A stretch of 64,000 nucleotides of DNA from Dendrolimus kikuchii. Taxonomy: Eukaryota > Arthropoda > Insecta > Lepidoptera > Lasiocampidae. The stretch's first letter is position 1. Every line of letters starts with the position of its first letter. This document shows positions 21,313 through 33,221 of the stretch, piece by piece. A program made the position numbers and the translations under genes. The notes beneath the pieces were generated by a model, which did not search any database, was not told the DNA's origin, and saw only the letters and a list, made by a program, of their open reading frames with translations. The stretch lies in contig CM034412.1 in assembly GCA_019925095.2 (NCBI GenBank), positions 9,628,501 through 9,692,500 on the forward strand. The letters are read 5' to 3'.

Positions 21313-22345
21313 ATGAAAAGCCAAAAAGTGTCTGTAAAGCCACGCTTGGCTGTCCATCAAGGGGTGTTGGTGCCAACAATTATGTATGAAAGTGAAAGTT
21401 GGGTGTCGCAGAAGAAGCATGAAAGTAGAATTAACGCAGTTGAAATGAGAGCTTTGAGAAGTATATGTGAGATAAGCATGAGTGATATGATACCGAATAG
21501 TGTAATAAGGGAACGTTGTGGATTGAAGGGAGATGTAATAACAAGAGTTGAAAAAGGAATGTTAAGGAGGTTTGGACATGTACAGAGGATGGATGAAAAT
21601 AGAATCACAAAACAAGTCTATGATAGTATTGTGAATGGTAGAGTTGGTATCTGTAAACCGCGACGTACACATCATGATCAAATAGTAGATAGAAGTGTTA
21701 AAACGTTAAAACGAAGTCAGGTAAAAAAACATCACAAATAAACGTACATATATGAAGAGGTTAATGAAGGTAGATGAAGCGGGTCCTTCGGCCACAGTAA
21801 ACGGGCGGTACGGTTGTGGCTTCTTGGGGTATAGAGGTTCTCACTCACCTGCACATGCCGTCGAGATGAGGGCGCGGCGTGTTCCGCGCGCTCTCGCCTC
21901 TCCTCCCGTGGGGCGAGTTACAGACCACCCCACGCCTAGAGAGCTTGAAGATGCCGGAGGATAAAAGTAGTCTCCTGGCAGTGGAAGAGGCCTCGTGAGG
22001 CCCACGCCTGCCACGCTGCCGAGATACTAGGTCATATACCCGTAGCCCTGGCATAAGGCGAAGGACGGAACACCCAGGGGTTTTAGTGGGTATCCCTAAC
22101 TGGCGAGTGGCAATAGCATGGCACCAGTTCTAACTGAGTATGCTAGTGCGACCCCCGATCTGGCGAATCCCACTCACGGGTCGAGAATTTCTACCCTTGT
22201 CGCGGCTTAGGCCTCAATCGGATTTCCCCTGGTAAAAAAAGGTAGATGAAGCGAAAGTTGTTTGTCAGGATCGTCGCCAGTGGAGATCTATAGTCTCTGC
22301 CTACTCCCATGGGAAATAAGCCCAATAGTTTTTACGTGAATCCCG
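21313..22345 (+). pseudogene. LINE ORF2 C-terminus split by an R1-type insertion
   Basis: 21313-21741 encodes a relative of the family-T tail (LAVHQGVLVPTIMYESES, KKHESRINAVEMRALRS, KGMLRRFGHVQRMDENR). After the insertion at 21782-22238 the same frame picks up at 22254 with VVCQDRRQWRSIVSAYSHGK and a stop at about 22317. The domain order matches the copies at 18690 and 27699. A frameshift near 21700 separates the two halves. RT core is absent. Confidence 0.7.
21782..22238 (+). mobile_element. R1-clade LINE 3' UTR insertion, 15-bp TSD
   Basis: It is bounded by AAGGTAGATGAAGCG at 21767-21781 and 22239-22253 (exact). It ends GGATTTCCCCTGGTAAAAA. It matches 62832-63182, where the same 3' UTR follows an R1-type C-terminus, which assigns the family. 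Confidence 0.8.
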
Positions 22346-22846
22346 AACACATAGACAAACGGTCAAGAAATCCCAAAACAATTGTATCGTGTTCTCCATC
22401 GTTTATATATAAGTAGTCTATTTCAGTTGTTCTTTTTTTAAATAACTTTAATGTACAGACACGGTATGTTTAGAATTTGATAATATTATAGACAAGAAAA
22501 TACTTTATTAAAATGTATGTAAGTGTTTAAGTGTGTGTTTTTATTATATAACAAGTTTAAGTACTACCTGTAATTCAAATGTTTAGTCCATGTCGTTATC
22601 TGCACATCAACAAAGAATTTCTTTAAAGATGCCGCCATTGTACAAATCTTAACGGTCTGTTTGAAAATAAAACTGCTCAACAAAATATTACATTGAACTC
22701 CCACCAAAACTCTCGATCCAAATCAGCTGTGTAATTCTAAAACAAAATATATATAATAATAAAACAAGTTATTGCGGGCAAAATCTCCCTCTATATTGTC
22801 CAACTGAATTTCCATTCCTAATGTAATGTAATTCCTAGTTTAGTCT
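22346..22846. other. A+T-rich unannotated stretch
   Basis: No gene or bounded repeat recognised. Confidence 0.4.
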
Positions 22847-22912
22847 AGGCGGAGGCGGAGGTGGAGGCGGAGGCGGAAGCGGAGGCGGAGGCGCAGGCGG
22901 AGGCGTTCTACG
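22847..22912 (+). repeat. (GGCGGA)n minisatellite
   Basis: About eleven G+C-rich hexamers with few variants (GGTGGA, AGCGGA, GGCGCA) in an otherwise A+T-rich setting, at the edge of a family-C Helitron-like fragment (22913-23030). Confidence 0.85.
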
Positions 22913-23030
22913 CCACCTACCGTTTCCAATTGTGAATCTAAACCATCCGGGGACCCAGTTAAATACGCACAACAATTTTATCAAAATCGGTAAAGCCGTT
23001 CTCAAGTTATTTGCGCCTATATACATTAGC
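22913..23030 (-). mobile_element. Helitron-like fragment (family C)
   Basis: CCACCTACCGTTTCCAATTG through ATCAAAATCGGTAAAGCCG matches the interior of the copy at 37440-37650. Its terminal part is replaced by the hexamer array. Confidence 0.45.
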
Positions 23031-23104
23031 TAAACAGCGATCATTTTATTTCACCCGTCGATTAAATGTCTAAACTTTACTAGTCTTAGAATTGTACTTC
23101 AACT

Positions 23105-23222
23105 CATGCTTCTCCGCGGAGAAGCAAGAAGGCTGTAAGGACGTCGATGTCTACATAGACATCAAAGTCCTTACGGCGTTTATAGGAGAACCCAGCAACA
23201 CCATATCATCTGCGTAACTTAT
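23105..23222 (-). pseudogene. LINE reverse-transcriptase scrap (YADD box)
   Basis: The minus strand reads YADDMVLLGSPINAVRTL, the catalytic RT box of a LINE, then loses frame. The same DNA holds an 18-bp palindrome (23108-23125) and an imperfect hairpin (23135-23174). Confidence 0.5.
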
Positions 23223-23509
23223 GTTAATAAGTTCAATAAGGAACCAATTGTTAGGTTTTAAAATTGCCTATTTGTTCCAACAATTTCAAAAGCGTAATGA
23301 AGAAACTCAACAACGACGATACGTGTACTACGTGTTAAACAACAGTTTCTCAACTGTCGAACAAATACCTCACGAGTCAAACTCACACGGAAAGTTGAAA
23401 GTTGTTATGCTTTGTGCTGCTCGTATTATCTGCGGTGCACGTTATCGTGGTCTTTCCTTTTCAAGCACATTCTTGAAATGTTTGTTTCAAAACTCATAGT
23501 CAAAAACAC

Positions 23510-23612
23510 ACAAACACAATACACAAACTATTACATTAACCATCATGGCTTGGATATTATCCACGCTAAATTATAAAGTAAAAAGCGTAAATATATGCTA
23601 GGGATGAATTAT
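23510..23612. repeat. Unclassified repeat shared with 15014-15140
   Basis: ACACAAACTATTACATTAAC through GGATATTATCCACGCTAAAT and the AAAAAGCGT box are nearly the same as at 15 kb. Confidence 0.55.
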
Positions 23613-23708
23613 ATACCTGCTTCTGCTGACACAATATCAAAGTGGGTAATCTTTGCATTAAATTAAGCCTAAGAAGTTTCAATTCTGTTACGTATCTCCA
23701 GTGCGTTA

Positions 23709-24080
23709 GGCCGTGTCCGTATTAGGCGAACGGTGAACGGCTGATAGTTCGCTGGCTGATTCTAAGCGGCGTATCGGTCACTAATTCAATGCCGAGTTAG
23801 TTAGCCGCCAAGCGCTAATGCTCAGAACTCTTGGGAGGGAAGGTAAACGGTAAGTATATGTCAGTGTTACCGCTCCGGTGTAGTAAGCGAACTGCGCCAC
23901 CGACAGCGCTCATCTTTTGCTGCTAATCGGCCGCTCACTTAATGAGTCGGCAGTCAGCGTAACGCCGCAAACTGCGTATATACAAGCTATATGGACACTC
24001 CATTTAAAAATTATAGAGAGAGAAACTGGAAGCAAACAGTTAGTTAGCCGCTGATTGTTCGTCTAATGGGGGACACAGCC
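23709..24080. mobile_element. PIF/Harbinger-like MITE, 372 bp
   Basis: Terminal inverted repeats GGCCGTGTCCGTATTAGGCG (left) and GGCTGTGTCCCCCATTAGAC (right end, complement) start with GG. TTA at 23706-23708 and 24081-24083 is the 3-bp target duplication typical of PIF/Harbinger. No ORF. G+C content is above its surroundings. Confidence 0.7.
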
Positions 24081-24083
24081 TTA

Positions 24084-25072
<989 letters not shown>

Positions 25073-25716
25073 CAGCTATATATAAAATATCAATTACCAG
25101 TATAATAAAAAGTATTGTCTTATATACTATAATATGGTAGTACATACGTAGTAGTAACATTCTACTTATCGCTATATTTTTCGGGCTTTTGGATGAATAC
25201 TTCGACATCCTGCAGAGCTCAAAAGGTATGAAAATAATTGAATCTAAATTCCACGAACTGGCGCCCATAACTAGTTGAAAATGGATCTAAAATAACCAAA
25301 TAAAATGCAAATAAAATCCTCGGATGGACAATTTTCAAGTCGACAGTTTTTGATGGAGCCCACATTCAATTGAATTGGATCGCAAAAGTCAAAGCGTGGA
25401 GAAAACGTTATAAAAGCAATTTTAAAATGCAATACTGTTTTTCTAGACACTACTGTATTCTTTATTGAGAAATTGTTCAATACCTTGTGAACGTTTGAAA
25501 GAGTACAATAATATATCTTTTGTTCTATGAGAAAAAGTATTAAAAGTTTTAAAATAATTTTATATAATAGAATTCTTTGTTACGTATTTCATTTCATTCG
25601 TACTAAGGCCATGAAGTAAAAGTACAGGATTATACAAATTACAATTCCGATCGGCCGCGGCAGTTGTCGTTTGCGCAGATAAGGCAGATCGGTTGTCGAC
25701 ATGTCAACAATTATAT
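25073..25716. other. A+T-rich unannotated stretch
   Basis: Small minus ORFs at 25038-25268 and 25271-25480 lack motifs. Confidence 0.4.
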
Positions 25717-26216
25717 TGTTACGAGTCGCGAGACTCGAATTAAAATGCCGTTAGAATTACTATAGAGTTTATTATAACTATACAAACTAGTATAACACAG
25801 GTACAAATATAACCGAACACAACAAGTCCAAACGTAATGCAGAAGGTCGTAATTCAGTAAAATGCGCAAAGTCCGTCACTTATTAGATTCCCAATTGTAG
25901 TACACACGTCTTGCTTCGCTCGTGGTTATCACTCGACTGTCTGTTCCCTCAATCGGTCCATTGCTTTATACTGCACAGATGCAATATGTTAGCCTGGCAG
26001 CGTGGACCGAATTTCCTAAAATTAACTTGTACTTTAAATCCGTAACACCTGGCTAATTATCACAATACAGCAATAGGCCGTATGCCAATAAGTAAACAAA
26101 AGAAGACGACCATAAAAGAATTTAAATGGTATTAGTTCAAATGCCGACAGGTAATAAATGTGCTTATTTTAAATATGCAGGTGGATTTTGTTTTTGTCGG
26201 GACCCGAGTCGTAACA
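25717..26216 (-). mobile_element. Solo LTR, 500 bp
   Basis: On the minus strand it starts TGTTACGACTCGGGTCCCGA and ends CGACTCGTAACA. ATAT at 25713-25716 and 26217-26220 is a 4-bp target duplication. It matches the LTR at 6153-6558 along its whole length, including the AATAAACTCTATA signal near the end. No internal coding region. Confidence 0.78.
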
Positions 26217-26637
26217 ATATATTGAACTTTACTCGCAAGCGCAAAAGGCAGAATGTTACTTGGTACGCGTTCTTAGCTCTGTCCCGCTTACACGATTCGT
26301 ACACTTGGTCGTCTATTAAAACTGATGTACTGTGCATATACTTCGGGAAGTATTATTTTTTGTATAAAGCTGTACTATGATTAACAACTCCAGTATCTTA
26401 AACTGTTACTTATTCTAGTGACATCTAATGACGCGGCTTCATCTCCATTTATGTTAAAGATTTACTCTATGGCCGAATGCATCTTATTTAAAGCGTTAAA
26501 AAATACCGCAGCGCTGTTAACGCATAGCTACATTAGTGTATATACATATAATGTTATCTGTCAATATTTAACGTCATTAACAATGTTAAATCTTAAATAA
26601 TGCATTAAACCTATCACTATATCTCCGTGAAACGGCT
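26217..26637. other. Unannotated stretch
   Basis: Short ORF 26418-26600 without motif. No gene seen. Confidence 0.4.
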
Positions 26638-26957
26638 TTTATCCGTGCAGGAACGGAGAAAGAATACAATTTCCTGCGGCCGGGCGGCCTGTCGTAAGAG
26701 GCGACTAAACAACCCACAGCCAGGTGGTAGGGCATTTGCCCGACTGGATGGCTACCACCCCTGGTCTAAAGTATGTCGTCATAACAACCTTGAGTTGTGT
26801 TCCGGCATTAGTGACCAGGTTCCAGTCTCCCTTAAGAGAGCAGCAGCGCATTTGTAGCAACTTTGGTGTTGCAAATGTCCATAGGCGATGGTAACCGCTT
26901 TCCATCAAGTGGGCCGTCTGCCTGTCTGCTGACCTCCTGCAATAAAAAAAAAAAAAA
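26638..26957 (+). mobile_element. Jockey-type 3'-end repeat (family J), full reference copy
   Basis: It starts TTTATCCGTGCAGGAACGGA and continues through GGCATTTGCCCGACTGGATG, GTTGTGTTCCGGCATTAGTG and CCATCAAGTGGGCCGTCTGC to CTGCAATAAAAAAAAAAAAA. At least eleven other copies in the window are parts of this ~320-bp unit. The GTGGGCCGTCTGCCTGT line resembles 3' ends of jockey-like LINEs of moths; it could equally be a SINE using that tail. Confidence 0.8.
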
Positions 26958-27684
26958 TATATGTAACATTATCCCAAATGAAGCTTCCTACTACCTTCCT
27001 TTCTTCCTTCCTACTAGCTTCCTACTAAATGAAGTCCTACAATATTATATATGGCTACAAAATAATAAACAAACTACTTATTAAGGTTTTCAACAAAATA
27101 ATAGAGTACCATGCATTGTAATTATACTTATATAGTAGAAATTATACTGTTTCTACTATATAATTATCATCTACTCAATTTTAAGTTCACAAACCGCCTG
27201 TGAATATACTATTTGTATAACATCATAATACCGTTAAAATAACAACTCTTGTTATTTCTAATTATATTTAATACTGTCTAAAATACAAATCGACTTCTAA
27301 GTAGATAGATACAGAAAATCGAAAAACAACATTTGAAATATTCAGCGAATCAAAAAATTGAAATTTCGGAAAATAACAAAGTATTGTTGAAAATAACCCC
27401 GAGCTAGATTTAAAATCTCCTATAAAATTCGCAGAAATATTATTCCAATATCCGTTCAGTTTACAGTCATGTGAATGCTTCGTTGCATTTTAAACGACAA
27501 AAATGTAATACATATATTAGGCCATTGAAAAGTTACATTTAGGGGTGCATTTCTCAGAGGACGCAATTTTTTTTTATGTATGGGGGGTTTAATTAAATTA
27601 AATTATATTAAACCATAAAAAATAAAAATTAACAAATGTCCATCAATCAGTCGATTAGTCCTTTACTGAGGAATTTCATTTACA
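26958..27684. other. A+T-rich unannotated stretch
   Basis: No gene seen. Confidence 0.4.
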
Positions 27685-27698
27685 TATATTTTACATTA

Positions 27699-27986
27699 GA
27701 AAGAATGCATGTGGAAAGAATGCATAATGAAAGAATGACTAAACAGATATACAATGCAAAAGTGGATGGATGCAGAAGTCGTGGAAGGCCGCGACACACC
27801 TTCCATGATCAAATTGATCGTGTACTAGCAAAAGGTGATATCAGGAGCCTTAAGAACAGACGAGCGTGCATAACAAGAGTTATGAATGTCAAAGAAGCAA
27901 GTGAGGTGTGTAAGAATAAGCCTAAATGGCGCTCTGTTGTCCGTGCCTACCCCGCAAGGGAACTGGCGTGAAGTTATGTATGTATG
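27699..27986 (+). pseudogene. LINE 3' end (family T), TSD-bounded
   Basis: It encodes MHNERMTKQIYNAKVDGCRS through VMNVKEASEVCKNKPKWRSV to AYPARELA and a stop, then a TGTATGTATG tail. The exact 14-bp repeat TATATTTTACATTA at 27685-27698 and 27987-28000 shows a single, heavily 5'-truncated insertion. The upstream residues in the same frame are host DNA. Confidence 0.85.
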
Positions 27987-28000
27987 TATATTTTACATTA

Positions 28001-28539
28001 AATTAATTATTCTATGCAGCAATTTGCAACCGGTCCCAACACATTTTTGTTTGGAGTAGCCTGCTAGCAATGGCCGCAATTATACTGTTTTTACATCTTT
28101 CAACCCTGTTAGTTTAATCTTAAGTTTAAGTTTGTGGGGCCGCCGCTCTTGTCCCCCGGCCGCCTTCTTGAAAAAAGGGGTGCAAAGGGTTTTCGAGATG
28201 TATCTCATAATCTAGAAACCCTACAGAAATTTTTATAAGGCATTATTTGTAGCAAATTAAATTGTCTACAACTTTTTTCTTATTACTTCTTATCGTAAAA
28301 TGGAAAATAAAAAAGTTATAAACAAAAATAACTGAAGATTTTTCAATGAATTTTCTTTTGAGCGTTGTAATTTTTTTCTGGTCACTTTATAAATTGTTAT
28401 TTTGCTTCTTGCATTATCATAAACACATTTTTTTCAGAGCATAATAATTACAAATAAACTAAATTATAAATAAATTAAACTATACAATAAATTAAACTAA
28501 AAAGAAGCTATATATACAAACTAAAATTAAAGTACAAAA
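28001..28539. other. A+T-rich unannotated stretch
   Basis: Only a short G+C-rich patch (GGGGCCGCCGCTCTTGTCCC, 28136 onward). No gene. Confidence 0.4.
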
Positions 28540-29130
28540 TCTAGTTCTAGACCGCTGTCAGGCGGAAACGTGCCCAAAAGACTGGCCACATTGCATCTCT
28601 GAATGGCAATGCTGATGCGTTGTCCGAGTTATAAACCAGTCTTTTGGTCACGTGAGATATCCACCAGACGTTTGACTATGTCTCGATAAAGCTTGTGGGC
28701 CTCAGGCCCATAACGATCCCATGGTCTCGACCCCAAAAACCGCAAATATGTAGCCATTTCCGATGGCCGAGTATTTGCGGCGTTTTAGGGCCTACTGTTG
28801 TGCAGCAGCTGTACCGGCAGACATGCTAGTAGCTGGAAGATGGGACGCTGCCAAAGTATCGACGCAAGACGCGTCCCATACTAAGGGGCGACCCATCCTC
28901 CAGGGCACCAATGACATACCATCGGGTATCCTGCCATCGTCGCGGCACAGGCCGTTTGGTTCTAGGACGGCAGGTACCCCGGCAGTGACAAGAGCCCGAC
29001 GGATTATGTTATTAAATGTTGCATGACACGTGAAATTCTGCCGGCACTCCTGCTACACGATAACCCGTGGTGACGGAGGCGCTCGACCTTATCTCCGCAC
29101 TGACGGCGGTGTGGAACAACACTGGCCGCC
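28540..29130 (-). pseudogene. Retroelement C-terminus with Cys/His finger and restriction-like signature
   Basis: The minus strand encodes, in pieces: a finger-like HRRQCGD...[15 protein letters not shown], then [89 protein letters not shown] and QRISIAIQRCNVASLLGTFP. This combination recurs in uncharacterised RT-associated proteins of many invertebrates. The PDG...VWDASCVD spacing recalls a PD-(D/E)XK nuclease; that is inference. At least three frame breaks and two in-frame stops make it a pseudogene. The RT region upstream is missing. Confidence 0.6.
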
Positions 29131-29385
29131 CCTAGGCGAATAATAAAATGACATCAGAGCAATCTTATAGAGGGTTTTTTAACAAATAATTTCCACTACA
29201 AATATGTTTAATTTCATTAATTTATCTGGGTTTTATAGCGCTCCGAAGTTGACCGGGTTCAATACTCGTAAGAATACGATGAAATCAAAGCATTCGGCTT
29301 AGTGTTCCATTATATATTTTTTTATTCATATAATTTATAATTTTCTTAACATGCCTATGTTATCATTAATTTACTAACTTCTGCC
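29131..29385. other. Short A+T-rich stretch
   Basis: Nothing recognised. Confidence 0.35.
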
Positions 29386-29426
29386 TGCGACTTCGTTCGC
29401 GTGGAATAGTTAAAAAAAAGTAAGTT

Positions 29427-30875
29427 AAAAAAAAACCGTGTGGGACTACGGCTTCTACGACCTAATCAACGGTGTAGCCATGGATTCACCGGTGTCTCCT
29501 GTCGTGGCTGACATTTTTATGGAAGACTTCGAGCTGAAGGCACTAGATACCGCTCCGGCTAAGCCGAAGATGTATAAAAGGTACGTAGACGATACTTTTA
29601 CCGTCCTCCCAAACGATAGAGTCTCTGCATTTCTAGATCATCTCAATTCCATTAGCAGTAATATTAAATTTACTATGGAACTAGAGGCAAATAATAAATT
29701 AGCTTTTCTGGATGTGCTCATCCTAAGGAACCCTGACAATACTCTTGGTCATACGGTGTATAGGAAATCTACCCATACAGATAAACCTTAATGGTTCGTC
29801 TCACCACCATCCTAGTCAGTTAGCTACCGTGGGCAAATCTTTGTTTCAGAGAGCACAGAAAATTTGTGATGAGAACCACATAGCTGGAGAGCTTCAGCAT
29901 GTCAAGCGAGTTCTACAACGCAATCAGCTGAAGACTCCACACCAACGTCACAAAGCCCCCAAACCATCTTCAGTTGAGCGGTGCCCTGCTACCCTACCCT
30001 ACATCAAGGGGGTCACAGACAGAATTGGCCACATCCTCAGGCGAGCTTCAATCAAAACATATTTCAAGCCGCAGAAAAAGATTACCCAATTTCTGAGACC
30101 TGTGAAATGCAATATCCCACTCCAGGATGCAGGGGTCTACAAGCTTGATTGTGAGTGTGGATTGTCATACATTGGACAAACAAAGAGGAGCATAAAAACA
30201 CGAGTAAAAGAACACATTGCTGACATGAAACACACAAGGTCTACGAAGTCTGCGATCAGTGAACACACGCTGGATAAACCCAACCACTACATCAGATTCG
30301 ATAACCCACAAATCCTCGCGAAAGAGAATCGTTTCATACCTAGAATGATGCGTGAGGCTATTGAAATAAAAAAACACCCAAATTTCAATAGAGAAGATGG
30401 TTGGCAAGTACCACCTGTTTGGGATCCAATTATCAAAACTATTAATACCCAAACCCAGCAAAAACCAGCTGCCAGACCTCAAGACACTGTGAGCTCTTTC
30501 TGCGTACAACGGAACACAAACCAACTTGACTGATAATTACTTTTATTTTTACCCTTCCACCCATTTTAATATTATATAAAATTATTAGAGCTAGGCATGT
30601 TTGCTGAAGAGTTTCTTGCGCCGCTTCTTCTCTTCAAGCCATAACATGTTGCGAAGCGGTAGTAAATTAGATTAGGATAGAGTAAATAATAACCATAAAA
30701 AAAAAATTAAAATTAAGAAGTTGGCGGTAGGCTAAATAAAACTTTAAGAATACTCGTTGACACTTGACATCTTTGTCTTCCGTGATCACGGCCACTGAAA
30801 AGTGGCCGAAACGTCGGAAAAACCAAAATCAAATAAAATTACCGCGCTTAAAACCGTTAAAACGTAGTTTTATTA
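29427..30875 (+). pseudogene. Penelope-like element, RT plus GIY-YIG endonuclease, 5'-truncated
   Basis: The first frame (29438-29788) holds the C-terminal RT motifs GVAMDSPVSPVVADIFMEDF, YKRYVDDTFTVL and KLAFLDVL. A one-base frame change at about 29784 leads to the second frame, which runs from LNGSSHHHPSQ to a stop at 30533. This frame contains a GIY-YIG nuclease: GVYKLDCECGLSYIGQTKRS, then RVKEHIADMKH and KENRFIPRMMREAIEIKKH. RT plus GIY-YIG is diagnostic for endonuclease-bearing Penelope-like elements. The start of the RT is lost, so it cannot be active. The MDSP box has D where relatives have G. A conserved 3' region follows to about 30875. Confidence 0.88.
30781..30820 (+). ncRNA. Hammerhead-like hairpin remnant in Penelope-like 3' region
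   Basis: A perfect 7-bp stem GGCCACT/AGTGGCC with a GAAA loop (30790-30807) is followed at once by GAAACGTC (30808-30815), as stem II and the GAAAC box of a hammerhead ribozyme. The expected CTGATGA box before the stem is not intact (GTGATCA). Penelope-like elements are known to carry hammerhead motifs in their terminal repeats. Likely inactive. Confidence 0.45.
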
Positions 30876-31075
30876 TTTAAAAAAAACCCCGATTTTGAAA
30901 CATTCTTCATTGGTGCTCCGCTCCTATTGGTCTTAGTGTGATGATATGTAGCCTATAGCCTTCCTCGATAAATGGGCTATCTAACACTGAAAGAATTTTT
31001 CAAATCAGACCATTAGTTAGTAGCAAACAAACAAACTCTTCAGCTTTATGTATTAGTATAAGATTATCCACCCTT

Positions 31076-33220
31076 TTCCCCACCATGATGTGTTTTGATT
31101 TTGATTGAGATGTTGTGGGTTTAGACATTTTTGACAAATTTTCAGAATGTCGCTTAAAACAAATAGCCTTTCATCCCTCCATTTTTAAAATATGAAATAA
31201 TTATCAAGTTTTTCTTGTGTCAGAACTTGGAAAAATATCACGTGGTAATATTATCACATATCTTATACGAAAACTGTTTACTTATTAACCGATACCCTTA
31301 AAAGGTCAGATTTGATACAATGCTGGAGGGCAGAGAAACCCATTAATGAAGCGAAATGAAATATTGGTCAATGTTATGTGATTTGGGAACCAATATGGCG
31401 TTACGAGAATTTTTCATTACTTTTTTGGGTATATTTAGAATTTTGCGTAGTAGAAGATTAATGTGAGTCGTGGTGGTTTAGTCATCCGAATTTGATTCTA
31501 ACAAAGTCTGTTATATACTGTATGTACATATATACTGTATACTTACTACTATTTACTAGACTATTGTATATTATATTTAAAAAAAACTTTTTTTTTCTTT
31601 CTACTAAGAATTAACAAAAAATCTTTTTGTTAATTCATAGTATGTTGATTTGTTGTTGCTGTTGTTGATTGTTGAGTGCTAAAAGATAAATAACATAAAA
31701 CTAATTCACCAAACACTACACAGACGTCATATTGTTAAAAAATACTTTTTATATTGATTAAGTTCGCGTCTAACCGACATTAAACCTGATGTCAGGTAAG
31801 AATGCAATCTAATATGGAGCACGCTCATCTAGAAGATACCTGTTCGCACGAGACTTGAAGACACCTAAATTGTATGTTCTCGTACATCTATTTGTCCGGC
31901 TGTAAAAAGATGATACCTCGCCGTGTAAGTGGGAAATAATCTGTACAATTACACGGCACATTCACCGAAGTATATCCTATACAATACCGATAAACTTGCG
32001 ACTCTGCGTCGATGATCCAAGCTCTGAAGCCTCTTATCGACTAGCCGGTTGTCACCTATCAGCTTCCTAGCACTTCTCTCAATTGACTCGAGTGCCTCGA
32101 GCTGGTATATGGACGAGCCATCCCAGACATGGTAGCAGTACTTCCAACAAGAACATACTTGAGCTTAGTAAAAATTTAGCCACCGAAGTGGTGTGAAGTA
32201 CAGTCTCACCTTTGATAGTATTCCTCAGGGCCGAATCTTCAAGCCAATACCAATTCAGAGGATGGCAAATTCAAACTTCGTAGACAAATAGACAACTCAT
32301 CATTAAAACAACTTTGATCAATGAGACGTCCAGTACTTTAAATACATAAATTACTTTTCGCGGAGGCAGTCGTGTCCATCAGGGGGCGTCTGATGGCTGA
32401 AATGATGATGATGATTAAGGTAAAATATAGGCGAGCGGAGGCGGCATTTTCAGTTTTTGCCCCCTCGAAAAAATTCAAGATCCAAAGGCTGGTGTCTCTA
32501 GCTTTTTAGCAGCCAGCTGAGTCAGAGACTCTATTGTTCCCTTCTAAATCTGTATTAAAGTTATTAGTTTTTAAGAAAAATGTCTGTGACATACATAAAC
32601 AAACCTAGATGAAGAAATTATGTGGATTCTATTTTCCTCATTTGGCTACGAAATTTTATAAATCAATAGTCGGTCCAATCAGACAAATGTACCACGGAAC
32701 AGGACATTCGATATCACACCAAAATTCGCTAGGGAGCTGTGCACTTTCAACGGATAAAAATTTCGAAAATTTAATTTCGTATTGGATAAAATATAGAGTG
32801 GCATGAGGAGTGGAAATCTGCACGTAACCCGTTCAGTGCTCAAAGGGAACTTTAAAGCTCATTCGATCGATGTTGAACGAGACAAATTCTATTTCGATAG
32901 GGTTAGACCCGGAGGCAAATTTGTTCATCGAGTTATGTGTACGATCTTCAATTCCTTCGCAAATATTTCTGAATATTCTAGTATACATTTTATTTACTTT
33001 AATTCAAATAATGTGTTATGGTCTTCTTCGTCTTTGGCCATTAGAGGCGGTGAAGAGGTTGGAGCTTCGACGAAAACCTCTTTGCCCAGATTTCCACTCG
33101 GTGGGCGAGTACTCGTCGGTGGGGGTGTTTAGAGCCTTTGGGGCATTCCTGCATAAGGGTGGTCTCCCGACGTATCAATTCAAATATCCAGTTTTTGCTT
33201 TCCAATCCAATAAGTAATTT
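31076..33220. other. A+T-rich unannotated stretch, ~2.1 kb
   Basis: 32803-33132 and 32870-33217 are overlapping plus-strand ORFs in different frames with no recognised motif. Near 31780-32200 there is a less A+T-rich patch without an open frame. No gene called. Confidence 0.4.
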
Positions 33221-33221
33221 T

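Larger units (their letters stand above)
29386..31075 (-). mobile_element. Helitron-like repeat (family A) interrupted by a Penelope-like element
   Basis: The outer pieces are 29386-29426 (TTCTGCCTGCGACTTCGTTC) and about 30876-31075 (ending TATTAGTATAAGA). On the minus strand they form one repeat that starts TCTTATACTAATACATAAAG and ends near GAAGTTAG-T. The Penelope-like element lies between them, with A-rich repeats TTAAAAAAAAACC at both joins. Confidence 0.5.

Noticed and set aside
30165..30524. 119-codon minus-strand ORF
   Set aside because: Antisense to the GIY-YIG domain of the Penelope-like element.
30781..30820. Functional hammerhead ribozyme
   Set aside because: The CTGATGA core box is not intact, so only a remnant is reported.
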